Both the position numbers and the translations under genes were made by a program. From the NCBI GenBank assembly GCA_022845895.1, contig AP025573.1, positions 592,501-656,500 on the forward strand: 64,000 bases of DNA. Reading direction: 5' to 3'. Positions 63,396 through 64,000 of this stretch are shown here, one piece after another (the stretch's first letter is position 1; each line of letters opens with the position of its first letter). This DNA is from Lachnospiraceae bacterium. Lineage in GTDB: Bacteria > Bacillota > Clostridia > Lachnospirales > Lachnospiraceae. The notes beneath the pieces were generated by a model, which was not told where the DNA came from, ran no database searches, and worked only from the letters and a program-made list of their open reading frames with translations.

Positions 63396-64000
63396 TTAAA
63401 AAATACCGTCATTCTCTTGTGGGACAGCGGTATCTATGCGTTCTTCTATGGTTGATTTTTCTAATTGTAATAAGTGTTTATGCTTATCTTTGAGTTCTGC
63501 CTGCTCAATCATATCTTTCAGTATCGTTGTATGATTTTCTCTGTCTAATGCTTGTACCATTTTTATGGTTGGTGCAACCTGTCTTTGTAACCAATGTAAT
63601 GCCTTTTGTAAAGTATAAGGTTCTGGTTTAGTCGTTAATCGTATCGGCTCTCTATTTTCCCCTATAAACCATGCCCAATCATCATTTGTTTTCCATTGAC
63701 TTTTCGGTTTATCATCTTCTCTATCAACAAAGCGGACATAATGATTGATGATAGAAAAAGCGGTGCGTTCAGCGTCCCGATAGGTCAGTAAATCTACAAC
63801 CGCATAATAGGCTCGTTCATTCTTCATGCGTATTTCAAAACGGTTCTTGATTTCTGTATCTTCAACTTCTATGCCATTTTTGACATACTGCTCGTAATTT
63901 TTCTGATAGGCACACATATATAACTCACTACTGGTTGAACCGAGATATAAGGTTTCTCCTGTATTCTTTGGTAAATCGCTACCACATTTTTCCGTACCGC
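63396..64000 (-). CDS. Rep_trans-type replication initiator, partial
   Basis: The gene runs off the window end; at least 201 codons are visible and the frame is open to 64000. Translating beyond the first ATG gives 'DLPKNTGETLYLGSTSSELY', the conserved block of Rep_trans/Tn916 Orf20-like initiator-relaxases, followed by 'MCAYQKNYEQYVKNG' and 'RFEIRMKNERAYYAV'. Such proteins nick the element DNA for rolling-circle replication or transfer. The catalytic Tyr region lies partly outside the window. The C-terminus is complete. Confidence 0.82.
   Translation of the reverse strand, partial: GTEKCGSDLPKNTGETLYLGSTSSELYMCAYQKNYEQYVKNGIEVEDTEIKNRFEIRMKNERAYYAVVDLLTYRDAERTAFSIINHYVRFVDREDDKPKSQWKTNDDWAWFIGENREPIRLTTKPEPYTLQKALHWLQRQVAPTIKMVQALDRENHTTILKDMIEQAELKDKHKHLLQLEKSTIEERIDTAVPQENDGIF

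Larger units (their letters stand above)
60651..64000. mobile_element. integrative element, left end and first 3.3 kb
   Basis: The boundary is placed near 60650/60651 by the interrupted Xre-like gene. The interior is visibly more AT-rich than the flank. It carries a large serine recombinase next to the boundary, a TnpW-like small protein, repeats and a Rep_trans-type initiator, all on the minus strand. This gene set fits clostridial serine-recombinase ICEs or mobilizable elements. The right end is not in the window. Confidence 0.85.

Noticed and set aside
60651..64000. A Tn916-type element with tyrosine integrase
   Set aside because: The recombinase at the boundary is a large serine recombinase; only the replication initiator resembles Tn916 Orf20.

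Overview
The window looks like a chromosomal segment of an anaerobic gut-type Firmicute, most likely Lachnospiraceae. The reasons are two selenocysteine-dependent Grd (glycine/betaine reductase family) modules, a stand-alone Spo0A-type DNA-binding domain, Gram-positive ribosome-binding sites, sigma-A-type promoters, and a clostridial-style integrative element. I cannot name the species from this sequence alone.

Layout. Positions 1-2370 hold the 3' two-thirds of a 23S rRNA gene and tRNA-Asn, with no 5S gene between them. Positions 2.5-9.7 kb carry a TfoX C-terminal-domain protein, a decayed FtsX-type ABC cassette (intact ATPase between two permease remnants), an arginase-fold protein, an HD phosphohydrolase, two intact FtsX permeases without an ATPase of their own, and a GH43-like glycosidase. 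Positions 9.8-15.5 kb carry a two-gene chromate transporter, a chemoreceptor, a winged-helix/nuclease-like protein, an AraC/GyrI regulator and small proteins, one of which is an Xre regulator with an in-frame deletion of its recognition helix. Six tRNA genes lie at 15.57-16.27 kb, followed by a Spo0A C-terminal-domain protein.

Positions 18-23 kb hold the first Grd module: a divergent TetR regulator, two near-identical palindromic operators at the promoter, a GrdE/G/I-type protein, a GrdB/F/H-type selenoprotein with in-frame UGA, and a BCCT-family (betaine/carnitine/choline) transporter. The second Grd module (33-35.6 kb) has no transporter. The two differ at the site where Grd proproteins are cleaved to form a pyruvoyl group: the second has Cys241, the first has Ser246-Phe247. 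In between are a tandem-GntR regulator, a large unknown C-tail-anchored protein, a soluble hybrid histidine kinase, a radical SAM/membrane-protein pair, a cold-shock protein with a leader hairpin and a pyridoxal kinase.

Positions 35.7-44.1 kb hold tRNA-Arg, a binding-protein lipoprotein translationally coupled to a membrane hybrid histidine kinase, and a heterodimeric ABC exporter with one degenerate ATP site. Positions 44.3-51.5 kb include a probable yybP-ykoY (manganese) riboswitch ahead of a YccF-family protein, an ABC transporter, an ECF-type sigma factor with a Cys-rich tail, an HD hydrolase and an Xre regulator. Positions 51.7-54.9 kb form a transporter/SDR/aminotransferase operon. Positions 55-60 kb carry a diguanylate cyclase with a shortened N-terminus, a WYL regulator, a MutM-like protein lacking the N-terminal proline, a CAT-fold acetyltransferase and a GyrI-like protein.

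From about 60,651 to the window end lies the left part of an AT-rich integrative element. It carries a large serine recombinase, a TnpW-like small protein and the C-terminal part of a Rep_trans-type replication initiator. It has cut an Xre-membrane regulator gene inside its HTH domain.
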